Below are positions 21,883-30,518 of a DNA stretch of 34,774 nucleotides, piece after piece. The stretch is from an uncultured Lachnospiraceae bacterium. GTDB lineage: Bacteria; Bacillota; Clostridia; Lachnospirales; Lachnospiraceae. Position numbers and translations under genes: made by a program. How positions within the stretch are numbered: position 1 is the first letter of the stretch; each line of letters starts with the position of its first letter. Below the pieces are notes generated by a model, which saw nothing but the letters and a program-made list of their open reading frames with translations, was not told the origin of the DNA and did no database searches. The stretch lies in the NCBI GenBank assembly GCA_944377325.1, contig CALWEP010000142.1, positions 1 through 34,774 on the forward strand, read 5' to 3'.

Positions 21883-22875
21883 ATGGCATTGAGCAATTCC
21901 CAGTATGACTCGATCATCCGGGAATACGGCAGACAGCAGCTTCAGAATAAGCATGAGCAGGACAAACGGGTGGAGGAAATATACCGGGTCATTCCGGCTA
22001 TCAGGGAGCTGGATGACGCCATCAGCACTACGGCCGTGGATTCTGCCAGGAAGATGCTGGCGGGAGACGGGGAAGCTTTGGCCAGGATGAAGGCGGCTCT
22101 GGCAGATCTGCGGGAGCAGAAGGAGATTCTTCTCCGGTCCAAGGGATATCCGCCGGATTATATGGAGATGCATTACCGCTGTCCGGACTGCAGAGATACG
22201 GGATATGTAAACGGGAAAAAATGCCACTGCTTCCGCAAGGCCCAGATGCGTCTCCTCTATGCCCAGTCCAATATTGAAGAGGTAGTGAAAAGAGAGAATT
22301 TTTCCTCCTTTTCTTACGAATACTATGATGACCGGACCGTGATTCCGGGACTGGGGAGAACGGCCAGAGAGCATATGCGCCAGGTGGTGGAGGTCTGCCG
22401 CCAGTATATCCGGGAATTTGGAGAAAACAAGGGGAACATCCTTCTTACGGGCAGTACGGGCGTGGGGAAGACGTTTCTGGCCAACTGTGTGGCTAAGGAG
22501 CTGATGGATCGGTATTATTCCGTGATTTACCTTTCTGCCTGCGACCTGTTTGATATTTTTTCCAAGACAAAGTTCGGCCGTCAGGGAGATGAAGACTGCG
22601 ATCTGTACGGAGACATTCTGGACTGCGATCTGCTGGTCATCGATGACCTGGGCACGGAGCTGAACAACAGCTTTACCTCTTCTCAGCTGTTCTACTGCCT
22701 GAATGAGCGGCTGAATCGGAAGAAAGGGACGGTGATCTCCACCAACCTGTCTCTGAACGCTCTGAGAGACACCTACACCGAGCGGGTGACTTCCCGGATC
22801 ATGAGCTACTACCGGATACTGCCGGTTTACGGGGACGATATTCGCCTGAGAAAACGGCAGGAAGGCCGGGAATAA
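21883..22875 (+). CDS. DnaI/DnaC-like helicase loader ATPase
   Basis: This 330-residue AAA+ protein has a helical N-terminal part, a zinc-finger-like cluster C100-P-D-C103...C114-H-C116, and an ATPase domain. Walker A is GSTGVGKT (190-197), Walker B is LLVIDDLG (250-257), and FTSSQLFYCLNERL and STNLS supply sensor-region motifs. This combination matches DnaI/DnaC-type loaders that place the replicative DNA helicase on single-stranded DNA. GGAGGGTGAG provides the start signal. It is co-transcribed with the dnaD-like gene, supporting a replication role rather than an IS21-type IstB, for which no transposase partner is present. Confidence 0.9.
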   Translation: MALSNSQYDSIIREYGRQQLQNKHEQDKRVEEIYRVIPAIRELDDAISTTAVDSARKMLAGDGEALARMKAALADLREQKEILLRSKGYPPDYMEMHYRCPDCRDTGYVNGKKCHCFRKAQMRLLYAQSNIEEVVKRENFSSFSYEYYDDRTVIPGLGRTAREHMRQVVEVCRQYIREFGENKGNILLTGSTGVGKTFLANCVAKELMDRYYSVIYLSACDLFDIFSKTKFGRQGDEDCDLYGDILDCDLLVIDDLGTELNNSFTSSQLFYCLNERLNRKKGTVISTNLSLNALRDTYTERVTSRIMSYYRILPVYGDDIRLRKRQEGRE

Positions 22876-22884
22876 CCTTGGCTA

Positions 22885-22913
22885 TTGACTATTCATTGGG
22901 ATAATGCTATAAA
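22885..22913 (+). promoter_or_regulatory. Strong promoter of prs
   Basis: TTGACT (22885-22890) and TATAAA (22908-22913) are 17 bases apart, and TGC immediately before the -10 makes it an extended promoter. It starts within 10 bases of the helicase-loader stop codon, giving prs independent expression. Confidence 0.8.
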
Positions 22914-22952
22914 TATACGGTAAATTGCCGAAAAACGGATAGGAGGACGAAA

Positions 22953-24131
22953 ATGATATACGAAGAGAAGACCATCGAAACCATACCAGTTGGTCCGTTG
23001 GGACTGATCCCTTTAAAGAGCTGCGCGGCGCTGGGAGAAAAGGTGAACGAACATCTGGTAGAGTGGAGACGGGAGCGGCAGAGCGAGTATAAATCTACCA
23101 TCGCTTTTACCGGTTATCAGAGAGATAATTATATTATTGACGCACAGACTCCCAGATTTGGTTCCGGAGAGGGAAAGGGAACCATTGAGGAATCTGTCCG
23201 CGGAGATGATCTGTACTTTATGGTGGATATCTGCAACTACAGCCTGACCTATTCCCTCAGCGGAATGGTGAATCATATGTCTCCGGACGATCATTTCCAG
23301 GATCTGAAGAGAGTCATTGCCGCAGCGGCAGGAAAAGCCCGCAGAATCAACGTAATCATGCCTTTCCTCTACGAAGGAAGACAGCACAAGCGTTCCGGCA
23401 GAGAGTCTCTGGACTGTGCCATGGCTCTTCAGGAGCTGGTGAGCATGGGAGTGGAGAACATCATTACCTTTGATGCCCATGACCCCAGAGTACAGAACGC
23501 GATTCCCTTAAAGGGATTTGAAACGGTCCAGCCTATTTATCAGTTTATAAAGAGCCTTCTGAAGACGGAAAAAAATCTTCAGATTGACAGCGATCATATG
23601 ATGGTCATCAGTCCGGACGAGGGCGGTATGAAGAGAGCGATCTTCTTTGCCAATGTGCTGGGACTGGATATGGGTATGTTCTATAAGAGAAGAGACTATA
23701 CTCAGATCATCAACGGACGGAACCCCATCGTGGCTCATGAGTTCCTGGGAACGGACATTGAGGGCAAGGATGTGGTTATTATTGACGATATGATTTCCTC
23801 CGGCGAGAGTATGCTGGACGTGGCTAAGGAGCTGAAGAGAAGAAAAGCCAGCAAGGTATTTATCTTCTCCACTTTCGGCCTGTTTACCAACGGCCTGGCA
23901 AAGTTCGACGAGTATTACCAGAATGGACTGATCGACCGCATTTTTACCACCAATCTGGTATATCAGACGCCGGAGCTTTTGACAAAGCCGTACTATACCA
24001 GCGTGGATATGAGCAAATATATCGCCCTGATCATCGACAATTTGAATCACGACGATTCCTTAAGCGAGCTGCTTAACCCCACCAAGAGAATCAACCGGAT
24101 TCTGGAGAAATACAGAAACGGAGAATATTAA
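22953..24131 (+). CDS. prs: Ribose-phosphate pyrophosphokinase (PRPP synthetase)
   Basis: The enzyme makes 5-phosphoribosyl-1-pyrophosphate from ribose-5-phosphate and ATP for nucleotide, histidine and tryptophan synthesis. The PRPP-binding loop VVIIDDMISSGES (274-286) is present, with the KRRD segment (245-248), the DAHDPRVQ block (174-181) in place of the usual DLHA.QIQGFF, and MPFLYEGRQHKRSGRES (136-152), which matches the ATP/flexible-loop region. At 392 residues it is longer than the classical ~315-residue enzyme, with an N-terminal extension and insertions; this long form is the one I associate with Lachnospiraceae. GGAGGA precedes the ATG and a terminator follows. Confidence 0.92.
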   Translation: MIYEEKTIETIPVGPLGLIPLKSCAALGEKVNEHLVEWRRERQSEYKSTIAFTGYQRDNYIIDAQTPRFGSGEGKGTIEESVRGDDLYFMVDICNYSLTYSLSGMVNHMSPDDHFQDLKRVIAAAAGKARRINVIMPFLYEGRQHKRSGRESLDCAMALQELVSMGVENIITFDAHDPRVQNAIPLKGFETVQPIYQFIKSLLKTEKNLQIDSDHMMVISPDEGGMKRAIFFANVLGLDMGMFYKRRDYTQIINGRNPIVAHEFLGTDIEGKDVVIIDDMISSGESMLDVAKELKRRKASKVFIFSTFGLFTNGLAKFDEYYQNGLIDRIFTTNLVYQTPELLTKPYYTSVDMSKYIALIIDNLNHDDSLSELLNPTKRINRILEKYRNGEY

Positions 24132-24146
24132 TCATTTCAGCCGAAA

Positions 24147-24183
24147 ACAGGCTCTGCACAGCTGCAGGGCTTGTTTTTATTTT
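24147..24183 (+). terminator. prs terminator, also covering the convergent LysR 3' end
   Basis: ACAGGCTCTGCA (24147-24158) pairs with TGCAGGGCTTGT (24163-24174) with two wobbles around CAGC, followed by TTTTTATTTT. The stop codon of the convergent LysR gene (24177-24179) lies inside the T-tract. Confidence 0.85.
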
Positions 24184-25079
24184 GCAGACAGATGCTGATA
24201 GTGGCGGATAAACAGATCGGCCAGACATGCTTCGGCCGGGTCCAGACCGTCGGAGCGCCGATAGGCGGCGATGTGGCGAAAACGCCAGGGAGGATCCAGC
24301 GGGAAAGCCGGACATCGGACTTTGGAAGCGGCCAGAATGGAATCGGGAAGAAGAGAAACGCCTTTTCCCTCCTGCACCAGAAACGCCAGTCTGGTCATGG
24401 AATGGGCAGAGACGGTCTTTTCCGGTTTGATTCCGTAGCGGAGGAGAATCTGATCCTGCATGGTCCGAAACAAAGAATGATTGCTGTTTAGGAGAAATGT
24501 TTCCTGCTGAAGAAGCTCAAAACGAACCCCGTTCTGCCGAAAAATTTCTGCGCAGGGATGGCCGGGAGGAAGGAGCAGCATATATTGGTTCTGCTCAATG
24601 GGAATGGAGGCGACTTTGGAGGGACAGGAGCCGCAGATGGGGATAAAGGCGATGTCTGCCAGCCCATTTTCAACAAATTCCAGGGCGGTTTCTGTGTCTC
24701 CGGACAGGATGGACAGCCGGACATGGGGATAAAGAGCAGAAAAGTCCGGAATAATCTGATCCAGGAGAATGTTTCTCATATGAATATCCGTAAACACGCG
24801 GCAGAGGGCCGGTACCGACTGCTTGTGCCGTTCGATTTCCTGCAGAATTTCCCGCTCCACCTGGAGCATCCTTTTGGCTGTGGAGAGAAAAATTTCTCCC
24901 TGGCGGGTGGGAATGAGGGCGTTGCCCTTCTTTTCAAAAAGAGAGAATCCGTAGGTTTTTTCCAGGGTTTTGATGTGCTGGCTTAAGGCAGGCTGAGAGA
25001 TAAAGCACCGCTGAGCCGCCTTCGTGACAGTTCCTTCTTCAGCCACAGCGATTATATACTCATAGATTCTTGTATTCAC
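24177..25079 (-). CDS. LysR-family transcriptional regulator
   Basis: This 300-residue protein is a complete LysR regulator with helix-turn-helix GTVTKAAQRCFISQPALSQH (residues ~16-35) and a full effector domain (IPDFSALYPHVRLSILSGDT, ..VQEGKGVSLLPDSIL). The start is GTG at 25079; AGGAGG is 8 bases upstream and overlaps the region between the two LysR genes. It lies 15 bases behind the LysR gene at 25095-26069 and probably shares its transcript. Target and effector are unknown, though the divergent permease/hydrolase pair at 26317 is the nearest candidate. Confidence 0.92.
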   Translation of the reverse strand: MNTRIYEYIIAVAEEGTVTKAAQRCFISQPALSQHIKTLEKTYGFSLFEKKGNALIPTRQGEIFLSTAKRMLQVEREILQEIERHKQSVPALCRVFTDIHMRNILLDQIIPDFSALYPHVRLSILSGDTETALEFVENGLADIAFIPICGSCPSKVASIPIEQNQYMLLLPPGHPCAEIFRQNGVRFELLQQETFLLNSNHSLFRTMQDQILLRYGIKPEKTVSAHSMTRLAFLVQEGKGVSLLPDSILAASKVRCPAFPLDPPWRFRHIAAYRRSDGLDPAEACLADLFIRHYQHLSAK

Positions 25080-25094
25080 AGGCAGAGCCTCCTT

Positions 25095-26069
25095 TCATTC
25101 CGCTTCCTCAGCTAAAAGGCGTTTTCCCAAATCGTTCTGATAAAGAATATGGGGGTTGGTTCTCTGTTCCTGGAGAAACTCCAGCTGATACAGATAGATT
25201 TCCGCGCCGGAAGGGCGGTAGTCTTCTCGGAATATCATTCCGCTGTAAAGGTACTGGGGATGAGGAAAGTGAAAAAACCGCATATGATTCATCCCTTGGG
25301 CTGTGTTCTGCAGCAGAAAGCCGGCGTAGCTTCCGGTGGCCAGAAGGGAGGAAACGGCGATGGAATTTACGGTTCTCATCAGGGTGCGAGGAGTAAAGCC
25401 GTAACGGGAGCAGGCGGCGTCAGCCATATATCCCAGTACGGTATCACTGTTCAGATAGACGAAGGAGATATCGGTCAGCCGGCTGAGCTGCCGGGTGGTG
25501 AGAGGAGCAGGTTCTGCCGGAGACGGAGAACCGTAGGCTGCCAGCGGATGAAAATCGGGAACGGCCAGCAGCAGTTCGCTGCGCAAAAAGGAGGCGATTT
25601 TTGTCCGAGGCATATAGTCCGGATGGTAAAGATTGATCAGAGAGGAAATTTTCCGCTCATACAGACACTGAAGAAGATACCGGGAATGTCCTTCCGTCAC
25701 TCTCAGATCAAGGTTCGGGTATCGAGCGAATAAATGAGGTGCGAAGGAGGCAATTTCCCTTCCGCCCCGATAAGGAGACAGACCGATGCACAGGGCGGTT
25801 TCCCTGATACCGCGGGCAGCGTTGAAGGACCTCTGCATCTGAGTCTGCAGATCTTTCATACGCTTTACTCCGTTTAAATAGATTTCTCCCGCAGCGGTGA
25901 TATGAAAGCTTCGGTTTTCCTGGACAAACAGGCGGATGCCCAGACGGCGCTCCAGATCGGCCAGATAACGGCTCAGTACCGGCTGAGAGACTTTCAGCTG
26001 TTCGGAAGCTTTGGAAAGATTTTTGGTTTCCGCAATTACAATAAAATAATCAAAGTGTTTTGTATTCAT
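25095..26069 (-). CDS. LysR-family transcriptional regulator
   Basis: This 324-residue LysR protein has helix-turn-helix NLSKASEQLKVSQPVLSRYL (~17-36) and an effector domain (ALCIGLSPYRGGREIASFAP, ..LLATGSYAGFLLQNTAQGM). It is divergent from the SLC13-like permease gene at 26317, with a CCATAT-TGG-ATATGG dyad in between, so it is the best candidate regulator of that permease/hydrolase pair. The ATG at 26069 has only a weak ribosome-binding site. Two LysR genes in tandem behind one promoter is slightly unusual; they differ clearly in sequence, so this is not a recent duplication. Confidence 0.92.
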   Translation of the reverse strand: MNTKHFDYFIVIAETKNLSKASEQLKVSQPVLSRYLADLERRLGIRLFVQENRSFHITAAGEIYLNGVKRMKDLQTQMQRSFNAARGIRETALCIGLSPYRGGREIASFAPHLFARYPNLDLRVTEGHSRYLLQCLYERKISSLINLYHPDYMPRTKIASFLRSELLLAVPDFHPLAAYGSPSPAEPAPLTTRQLSRLTDISFVYLNSDTVLGYMADAACSRYGFTPRTLMRTVNSIAVSSLLATGSYAGFLLQNTAQGMNHMRFFHFPHPQYLYSGMIFREDYRPSGAEIYLYQLEFLQEQRTNPHILYQNDLGKRLLAEEAE

Positions 26070-26152
26070 AGTTCCATTCTACCTTCAAAGATGCGTCTGT
26101 CAAGAAGATTGGAAAAGAAGTATGCTTTTTTCTTATGAAAAATATGTTTATT

Positions 26153-26188
26153 CCATATTGGATATGGGCAATAAGGCTGTGATATTAT
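26153..26188 (+). promoter_or_regulatory. Dyad and promoter region of the SLC13-like permease gene
   Basis: CCATAT (26153-26158) and ATATGG (26162-26167) form a perfect inverted repeat around TGG. An extended -10, TGATATTAT, ends at 26188; the TTGGAT inside the dyad is 19 bases upstream of TATTAT, longer than ideal, which suits an activator-dependent promoter. The leader is about 120 bases with no recognised riboswitch. Confidence 0.45.
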
Positions 26189-26316
26189 GAAAATAGAAAA
26201 GAGAATTGGATAAAATATACAGAAATGAAAGAAAGGCTGATTCCATTCTCTTATAAAAAAGCACCGGAACGTTCTGCTGCTCCTTGACAAAATAATCCGT
26301 TTAGGAGGAAATCAAT

Positions 26317-27621
26317 ATGGAAAATATGCACCTATATATTGCATTGGCAGTACTGGTATTTATGATCATTTCATTTCTGATCCACAAATTCCCTTATGGT
26401 GTAACTGCCATGACCTGCGTTGTAGTTCTGGGATTGACAGGGGTGATTGAGACCGGTCAGGTATTTTCGGGTCTTTCTCACAATACCACGGTTCTTGTGG
26501 CTACCATGATGGTAGTTGCGGGAGCTCTGGGAAAAACCAGCCTGGCTTGGCGGGTCAGACAGAAAATGGCAGTGATCCAGGGGAAAAACGGCTTTGTGCT
26601 GGTGCTTTTGATCTGTGCGTTTACTATTGTTCTCTGCCAGCTGATGGGCATGACGGCGGTGATGTCCATTATGCTTCTGGTAGTGCAGTCTCTGGATGAT
26701 GACAGCGAGATCTCTCAGTCCAGAATGATCATGCTGGTGGCGGCAATCATATGCGCCTGGTTTGGTCGTTTCCCCATCGGAATGGGCGCGGCCCTTCCTC
26801 TGTCAACCAATGCCTACTATGAGGGCCTGGTGGAAGGACATCCGGAGTATATGCTGGGAATGCTGGATATTTTCAAAGTGGGCATCATTCCTTCCATTGC
26901 CATGACTGCTTACTGTATCGTAGCCTACCGTCTGATTCCGAAGCAGAAGATCGATGCCGATGCGGTAAGCACCGGAAGTACCGGAAAACAGGAGGAAAAG
27001 ATAAAGATTTCAAAGAAGGATGAAAGCCTGATTATTCTGGTCTTTGCGGCCGTAATGGCAGCGTTCCTGTTTTCTGATAAATTGGGAAATATGATCTATC
27101 TCATTCCTGCCGTGGGGGTATTGGTGCTGATCTACGCGGGCGTGCTCTCCGTCCGTGAAGTAGTGGGAACCCTTACCAGCGATATGATATGGATGGTGGC
27201 AGGTATTCTGGTAGTTTCCTCAGCGCTGAGCGTATCGGGGGCGGGAGAGTTTGTGGGAAAGCTGGTGCTGCAGATTCTGGGAAGCAACCCCAGCGGTCTC
27301 TTTGTTACCACCGTATTCTGCATTACCACGGTGATCATGACTACCTTACTGTCCAATAACGGAACCGTGGCGGTTATGATCCCCATTGCGGTCAGCACGG
27401 CTCTGGCCGGAGGAATGAACCCTAAGGCGGTTGTTTTAGTGGTGTTCTGTTCTTCCTGCTTGGCTATTGCATTCCCTACAGGATGTGCAGCAGCTACCTT
27501 TGCTTTTGCGGTGGGAAAGCACAATCCGGTGAAAACTTTGAAATTTACCATTCCCTATCTGCTGATCGGTATTGTAACCCTCATATTCAGCGCAAACCTG
27601 TTTTTTCCTATTTACGGATGA
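26317..27621 (+). CDS. SLC13/CitMHS-like carboxylate permease
   Basis: This 434-residue membrane protein has about 11-12 helices in two halves split by a hydrophilic loop (about residues 208-240, KQEEKIKISKKDESL). HNTTVLVATMMVVAGALG in the first half and LLSNNGTVAVMIPIAVSTAL in the second are the N-T/N-G substrate-binding patterns of the ion-transporter superfamily that includes SLC13 and CitM carriers. It should import a di- or tricarboxylate with Na+, H+ or a metal. AGGAGG lies before the ATG. The alpha/beta hydrolase gene follows 50 bases downstream without a terminator. Confidence 0.85.
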   Translation: MENMHLYIALAVLVFMIISFLIHKFPYGVTAMTCVVVLGLTGVIETGQVFSGLSHNTTVLVATMMVVAGALGKTSLAWRVRQKMAVIQGKNGFVLVLLICAFTIVLCQLMGMTAVMSIMLLVVQSLDDDSEISQSRMIMLVAAIICAWFGRFPIGMGAALPLSTNAYYEGLVEGHPEYMLGMLDIFKVGIIPSIAMTAYCIVAYRLIPKQKIDADAVSTGSTGKQEEKIKISKKDESLIILVFAAVMAAFLFSDKLGNMIYLIPAVGVLVLIYAGVLSVREVVGTLTSDMIWMVAGILVVSSALSVSGAGEFVGKLVLQILGSNPSGLFVTTVFCITTVIMTTLLSNNGTVAVMIPIAVSTALAGGMNPKAVVLVVFCSSCLAIAFPTGCAAATFAFAVGKHNPVKTLKFTIPYLLIGIVTLIFSANLFFPIYG

Positions 27622-27671
27622 CGGGTATGAGAATGGAAACCAAAATATGAAACAGAAAGGAATAAAATAAT

Positions 27672-28568
27672 ATGGCATTGACGGCGGAGCAGAAGCAGGA
27701 GCTTCAAGAGGTATTAAAGAGAACAGGGGCGCACAGAGAGGCGGGAAAGGCGGAAAAGGTTGTTCCGGACAGCTACAGAGCTTATCAGGAGCTGGTGGAC
27801 AGAGAGACAGTGACCGTGGAGGTTCCGTCCGCAGGAGTTCCGGTTACCTGCTATATTACCAGGGCAAAAGACCGGACGGACAGCTGCCCGGTACATATCA
27901 ATATGCATGGGGGCGGGTTTGTGTTTCTTCAGGATGAAGATGATGATCTGTACTGCGCCCATGTGGCAGCCCGGATTCGGGGAATCGTAGTGGATGTGGA
28001 TTATGCAAGCTCTCTGGACCATCCTTATCCCACAGCATTTGAGCAGTGCCTTCAGGTGGTGCGGTGGGTATTTGACCGGTGCCGGGAGTGGGGAGCTGAT
28101 GAAAAGAAAGTTTCCGTAGGAGGACACAGCGCCGGAGGAGAGCTGGCAGCGGCGATCTCCCTGAAGGCGGCGCAGACGGGAGAGTTCAGACTGTGCCTTC
28201 AGGTAATGGATTACGCCGCCACAGACAACTACAGCGTTATGGAACAGGAGGGAGCGGAGCGGTCCCGGGCCTTTTCCATGCTGTATGCGGACGGCGAGAA
28301 GGAACTGCTTAAGGATCCTTTCGTTTCTCCCGCCTTTGCTCCGGAAGAAATGCTGAAGGACCAGCCCAGAACGCTGATTATTAACGGCCAAAACTGCCCG
28401 TTCTGCCAGATTAATGAAGAGTATGGACAGAAGCTGATCAGAATGGGAAATGAAGTGGTGATGAGACGTTTCCTGAACAGTCGGCACGGCTTTACGGTTC
28501 GGCTGGTGGATGAGTGGAGAGAGGCCCAGGAACTGATTATCAGGGAAATTCAGGCGGCGACGCTGTAA
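27672..28568 (+). CDS. Alpha/beta hydrolase (HSL-type esterase fold), altered acid residue
   Basis: This 298-residue protein is an alpha/beta hydrolase of the hormone-sensitive-lipase type. The oxyanion motif HGGGF (79-83), nucleophile elbow GHSAGG with S153, and the C-terminal H272 in SRHGF are present. The catalytic aspartate expected in the 'DPLRDEG' block is not seen: the aligned segment reads NGQNCPFCQINEEYG, placing C242 where Asp normally lies. Nearby N or E residues might substitute, or the chemistry may differ. AAAGGAA gives a modest ribosome-binding site. It likely forms an operon with the preceding carboxylate permease and may hydrolyse an imported ester; substrate unknown. Confidence 0.85.
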   Translation: MALTAEQKQELQEVLKRTGAHREAGKAEKVVPDSYRAYQELVDRETVTVEVPSAGVPVTCYITRAKDRTDSCPVHINMHGGGFVFLQDEDDDLYCAHVAARIRGIVVDVDYASSLDHPYPTAFEQCLQVVRWVFDRCREWGADEKKVSVGGHSAGGELAAAISLKAAQTGEFRLCLQVMDYAATDNYSVMEQEGAERSRAFSMLYADGEKELLKDPFVSPAFAPEEMLKDQPRTLIINGQNCPFCQINEEYGQKLIRMGNEVVMRRFLNSRHGFTVRLVDEWREAQELIIREIQAATL

Positions 28569-28610
28569 AAGAAAAGTGGGGACATAGTTCCGTGAAACGG
28601 AGAGAAATTT

Positions 28611-28649
28611 CAGGGGGCATTGTGACTGAGCCAGTCACAATGCCCCCTG
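28611..28649. terminator. 17-bp perfect hairpin between convergent genes
   Basis: CAGGGGGCATTGTGACT (28611-28627) pairs exactly with AGTCACAATGCCCCCTG (28633-28649) around GAGCC. It lies between the hydrolase gene and the convergent YhaN-like gene. No T-run follows on either strand, so it is not a standard intrinsic terminator; a dispersed repeat element or an mRNA 3'-end stabiliser is possible. The preceding GTGGGGACATAGTTCCG also looks like repeat-derived sequence. Confidence 0.6.
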
Positions 28650-28670
28650 TTGTCGATTTCCCGGCCGTTT

Positions 28671-30518
28671 TTACATATCGATGCGGTGGTAAGGGATTTT
28701 TTCTTCTTCCAGAATCTGAAGCTCCCGGCGATGACAGGTGAAGATGATGCTCTGACCGTCATAGCTGTCGGAGATCCACCTTAGGGCTGTTCTCAGCCTC
28801 TCGTCATCATACTGCACGAAGCTGTCGTCAAAGATCAGAGGAAGGGGCTCATGATCTCCCTGCATCAGGCGGGCGACTGCCATGCGCAGCGCCAGGTAAA
28901 TCTGATCCATGGTTCCGCTGGACACCTGCTCAATGGGAACCAGCTTTGTCCTGGTATTCATATAGATATTCAGGTTTTCATCTACGCTCATGCTGCTGTA
29001 AATGCCGCCGGTGATGCCGGCGATCAGGTCGGAGGCGGTCTTGTTCAGCAGAAGGCCGAAGGAGGCGCGGATGGAGGTGGAGACCTCCGTCATAGTCTCC
29101 AGGGCCAGATCGATGGCGGTGACCTCGTCCCGGAGGCGGTCATTTTCGTCGATCACATGCTGCAGGGCAGTAACCTGATCCCGGCAGAAAGCCAGCCGTT
29201 CCAGCTTTTTTTCCAGCTCCCATTGAAGCCGCTGCTGCTTTTCAATTTCCTCTGTACAGGAAACGGAGCGCTTTTCCAGCTCTTCGATTTCCGACTGCTG
29301 CTCCTGCATGGAAGCCTCTGACTTTAAAAGGGCCGCATTCAGACGGATAAATTCCTCCATGCGCAGCTCCAGGGCCTCCATGGCCTGGTCGGAGATGGAA
29401 CCGTCCCCCAGATGCCTGGCAAATATTTCCCGGATCAGCCCGGTGCTTAGCTCCAGCTCTCTCTGATATCGTTTATTCCGAAGAATAAGAAGAATGCCCA
29501 GAAGAAGAAATACGGGAACGGGAGCGGCCAGAGCAACGGCCAGCTGAGCAGAGGGAAGGGGAGCGTCCGGCAGCAGTCTGGCAGCTGAGCAGGCCGACGC
29601 GGCCGCAGCCAGACCGGAAGCCAGAAAGCACAGCACGGTCAGAACGCGCCGGGAACCTTTCCCGGAGGCGGCCTTGGCCGCCTTGTATTCTCCGTATACC
29701 TTTACGGCATTATCCCTGTAAGCGCGGATGGAGGCTTCATCGGAAAACTGATTGCCGGACAGGATCTGCCGGCCCTTGGCCACCTTTTGAATCAGCTCTT
29801 CCCGCTCTTCCCTCTTTTTGGCCAGCTGCTCCGTCACATCCTTCTGCATGGCCCGGCAGGCGGTGAGCTGATTGGCGAACTCCGGAGAGGAGATTTCCTG
29901 CTCCAGAGAACGGATTTCCCCCAGCAGGGTGGTATAGTTTCTGGCGGCTTCCGGAACAATCTGATTTTCCAGGTCCTTCCGCTGCTTTTTTAAGAATGCG
30001 GCAGCCCTGGTAATATTTAAGGCCATGCTGCCGGAGGTGTTCAGATTGGCGATGTAGTTCTTCAGCTCTGATACCATGGCGCCGTCGGTGGCGCTTTTGA
30101 GCTGACCGATACTGACCGTATTAATGTAAGAGGTTTCCGTAAGGCCGCAGAGGACCTGATCGTAAAAGCCTTTGTCAGGGGAGATCTCCTTTCCCAGGGT
30201 TTCATTGATCACATGGACCTCTTTTGTATTTTTCTGGAATTTTCTTTCAATCCGGTAGACGGAGCCTTCGCTCTCAAAACGGAGCCGCCCCTGGTAGTTG
30301 GCGCTGTCCTCCCAGGGCTCGTACTTGGTGTAGAGATCGCTTTTGGAGGCCCGGCCGCGGCTCTTTTCAATTCCGAACAGCATCCCTCTGATAAAGGTGT
30401 GCAGGGTGGACTTCCCTGCCTCGTTTCTGCCGTAGACCACGTTCAGACCGTCCTGAAAAGTCATGGATTTGTTGTGAAATTTCCCGAAACCGTTTATGTG
30501 AAGGTCAAGCAGCTTCAT
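28671..30518 (-). CDS. YhaN/SbcC-like AAA ATPase with two membrane helices
   Basis: This 615-residue protein is an SMC/Rad50-like ATPase split by a coiled-coil region. Walker A is GRNEAGKST (30-38); the C-terminal half has the ABC-type signature SSGTMDQIYLALRMA, Walker B LPLIFDDSFVQYDD and the H-loop segment IIFTCHRRE. Between the halves lie charged coiled-coil stretches and a hydrophobic hairpin (about 291-313 and 324-346), as in the YhaN group, so it is probably membrane-tethered. The start ATG overlaps the stop of the upstream nuclease gene by four bases (ATGA), so the two are translated together. The pair should act like SbcCD/Mre11-Rad50 in DNA end processing; this is family knowledge, not shown here. 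Confidence 0.88.
   Translation of the reverse strand: MKLLDLHINGFGKFHNKSMTFQDGLNVVYGRNEAGKSTLHTFIRGMLFGIEKSRGRASKSDLYTKYEPWEDSANYQGRLRFESEGSVYRIERKFQKNTKEVHVINETLGKEISPDKGFYDQVLCGLTETSYINTVSIGQLKSATDGAMVSELKNYIANLNTSGSMALNITRAAAFLKKQRKDLENQIVPEAARNYTTLLGEIRSLEQEISSPEFANQLTACRAMQKDVTEQLAKKREEREELIQKVAKGRQILSGNQFSDEASIRAYRDNAVKVYGEYKAAKAASGKGSRRVLTVLCFLASGLAAAASACSAARLLPDAPLPSAQLAVALAAPVPVFLLLGILLILRNKRYQRELELSTGLIREIFARHLGDGSISDQAMEALELRMEEFIRLNAALLKSEASMQEQQSEIEELEKRSVSCTEEIEKQQRLQWELEKKLERLAFCRDQVTALQHVIDENDRLRDEVTAIDLALETMTEVSTSIRASFGLLLNKTASDLIAGITGGIYSSMSVDENLNIYMNTRTKLVPIEQVSSGTMDQIYLALRMAVARLMQGDHEPLPLIFDDSFVQYDDERLRTALRWISDSYDGQSIIFTCHRRELQILEEEKIPYHRIDM

Noticed and set aside
21883..22875. 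IS21 IstB-type transposition helper
   Set aside because: The ATPase resembles IstB, but it has the N-terminal region and cysteine cluster of DnaI-type loaders, lies beside a dnaD-like gene, and there is no IstA transposase or terminal repeat.
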